Shown here: positions 63,899-64,000 of the stretch, piece after piece
Layout: each line of letters opens with the position of its first letter
How positions within the stretch are numbered: position 1 is the stretch's first letter
Assembly: GCF_030815585.1 (NCBI RefSeq)
Contig: NZ_JAUSWY010000001.1
Location: forward strand, 2,356,001 to 2,420,000
DNA length: 64,000 nucleotides
Direction of reading: 5' to 3'
DNA from: Arthrobacter pascens
GTDB taxonomy: Bacteria; Actinomycetota; Actinomycetes; Actinomycetales; Micrococcaceae
Position numbers and translations under genes: made by a program
Notes under the pieces: generated by a model
What the model saw: the letters and a program-made list of their open reading frames with translations, nothing else
Told to the model about the DNA's origin: nothing
Database searches by the model: none

Positions 63899-64000
63899 CC
63901 TTCTGGCCGTGGGGCTGGCGACGGGGGCCACGTGACTCGACGTCCGCCGAGCCTGGTAAGTGCCCGGCGGGATGCGTCGTCCACTGCTTTGGCGAGGGTT

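Noticed and set aside
63895..64000. Minus-strand gene end entering from the right edge
   Set aside because: A frame reading AKAVDDASRRALTRLGGRRV and ending at 63895 is plausible, but about 35 codons with no motif are too little to call.

Overview
The window is high-GC actinobacterial DNA, most like Arthrobacter/Paenarthrobacter (Micrococcaceae). This rests on codon use and on the gene families present: MobF-type TraA, SCO6880-type conjugation proteins, DUF4192, DUF4913, DUF3307 and a short excisionase-like HTH protein. Conjugation genes, many regulator-plus-transporter cassettes, broken genes and insertion-sequence debris suggest a large conjugative plasmid or an integrated mobile element. 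No rRNA or tRNA gene was recognised, and no replication initiator or partition gene lies in the window.

Layout. 1-8.1 kb: the tail of an isochorismatase-like hydrolase, DoxX and YoaK membrane proteins, a MarR regulator divergent from an MhqO-like dioxygenase and MhqD-like hydrolase (a quinone-stress type cassette), an MFS exporter, an amino-acid permease and a DUF3307 protein. 8.2-8.6 kb: a dead polyphosphate-glucokinase fragment. 8.9-25.4 kb: a catabolic island with a LacI regulator, an M24-family enzyme with an altered metal site, a 3-hydroxyisobutyrate-dehydrogenase-like enzyme, a complete Liv-type ABC importer (with a fused permease-ATPase), a GntR regulator, a VOC protein, a 2-oxoacid dehydrogenase E1 (alpha-beta fusion) and E2, and an aldehyde dehydrogenase. 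The order suggests uptake and stepwise oxidation of a small carboxylate or amino-acid-like compound; the substrate cannot be read from sequence. 25.8-28.9 kb: proton-translocating transhydrogenase PntAB, which would link NADH and NADPH pools. 29.4-32.6 kb: a broken response regulator, a MarR regulator divergent from an MFS exporter, and an aldo/keto reductase.

32.9-36.4 kb: a small HTH protein, then a two-gene minus-strand operon encoding a TIGR02391/Ymh-type protein and an unrecognised 423-residue protein. Each carries a C-terminal R-x4-H motif of the kind found in HEPN RNases. This is my best candidate for an undescribed (defence-like) system. An AraC remnant follows.

36.6-56.5 kb: the conjugation module, bracketed by two directly repeated dif-like sequences. 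It has DUF4192, a zinc-finger/coiled-coil protein overlapping TraA relaxase-helicase, two small orphan genes, SSB, an ArdC-like antirestriction protein, DUF4913, a VirD4-type coupling protein, a VirB4-type ATPase, an SCO6880-type protein, a VirB6/TrbL-type channel protein, a pilin-like protein, and a saccharopine-dehydrogenase-like oxidoreductase as cargo.

56.8-64.0 kb: an NCS1 permease, a pile of broken transposases (IS3, IS256, IS1182-like, IS481) and, between them, a more AT-rich VOC plus FAD-dependent oxidoreductase pair that looks recently acquired. All calls come from reading the sequence and from memory of protein families; no database search was run.
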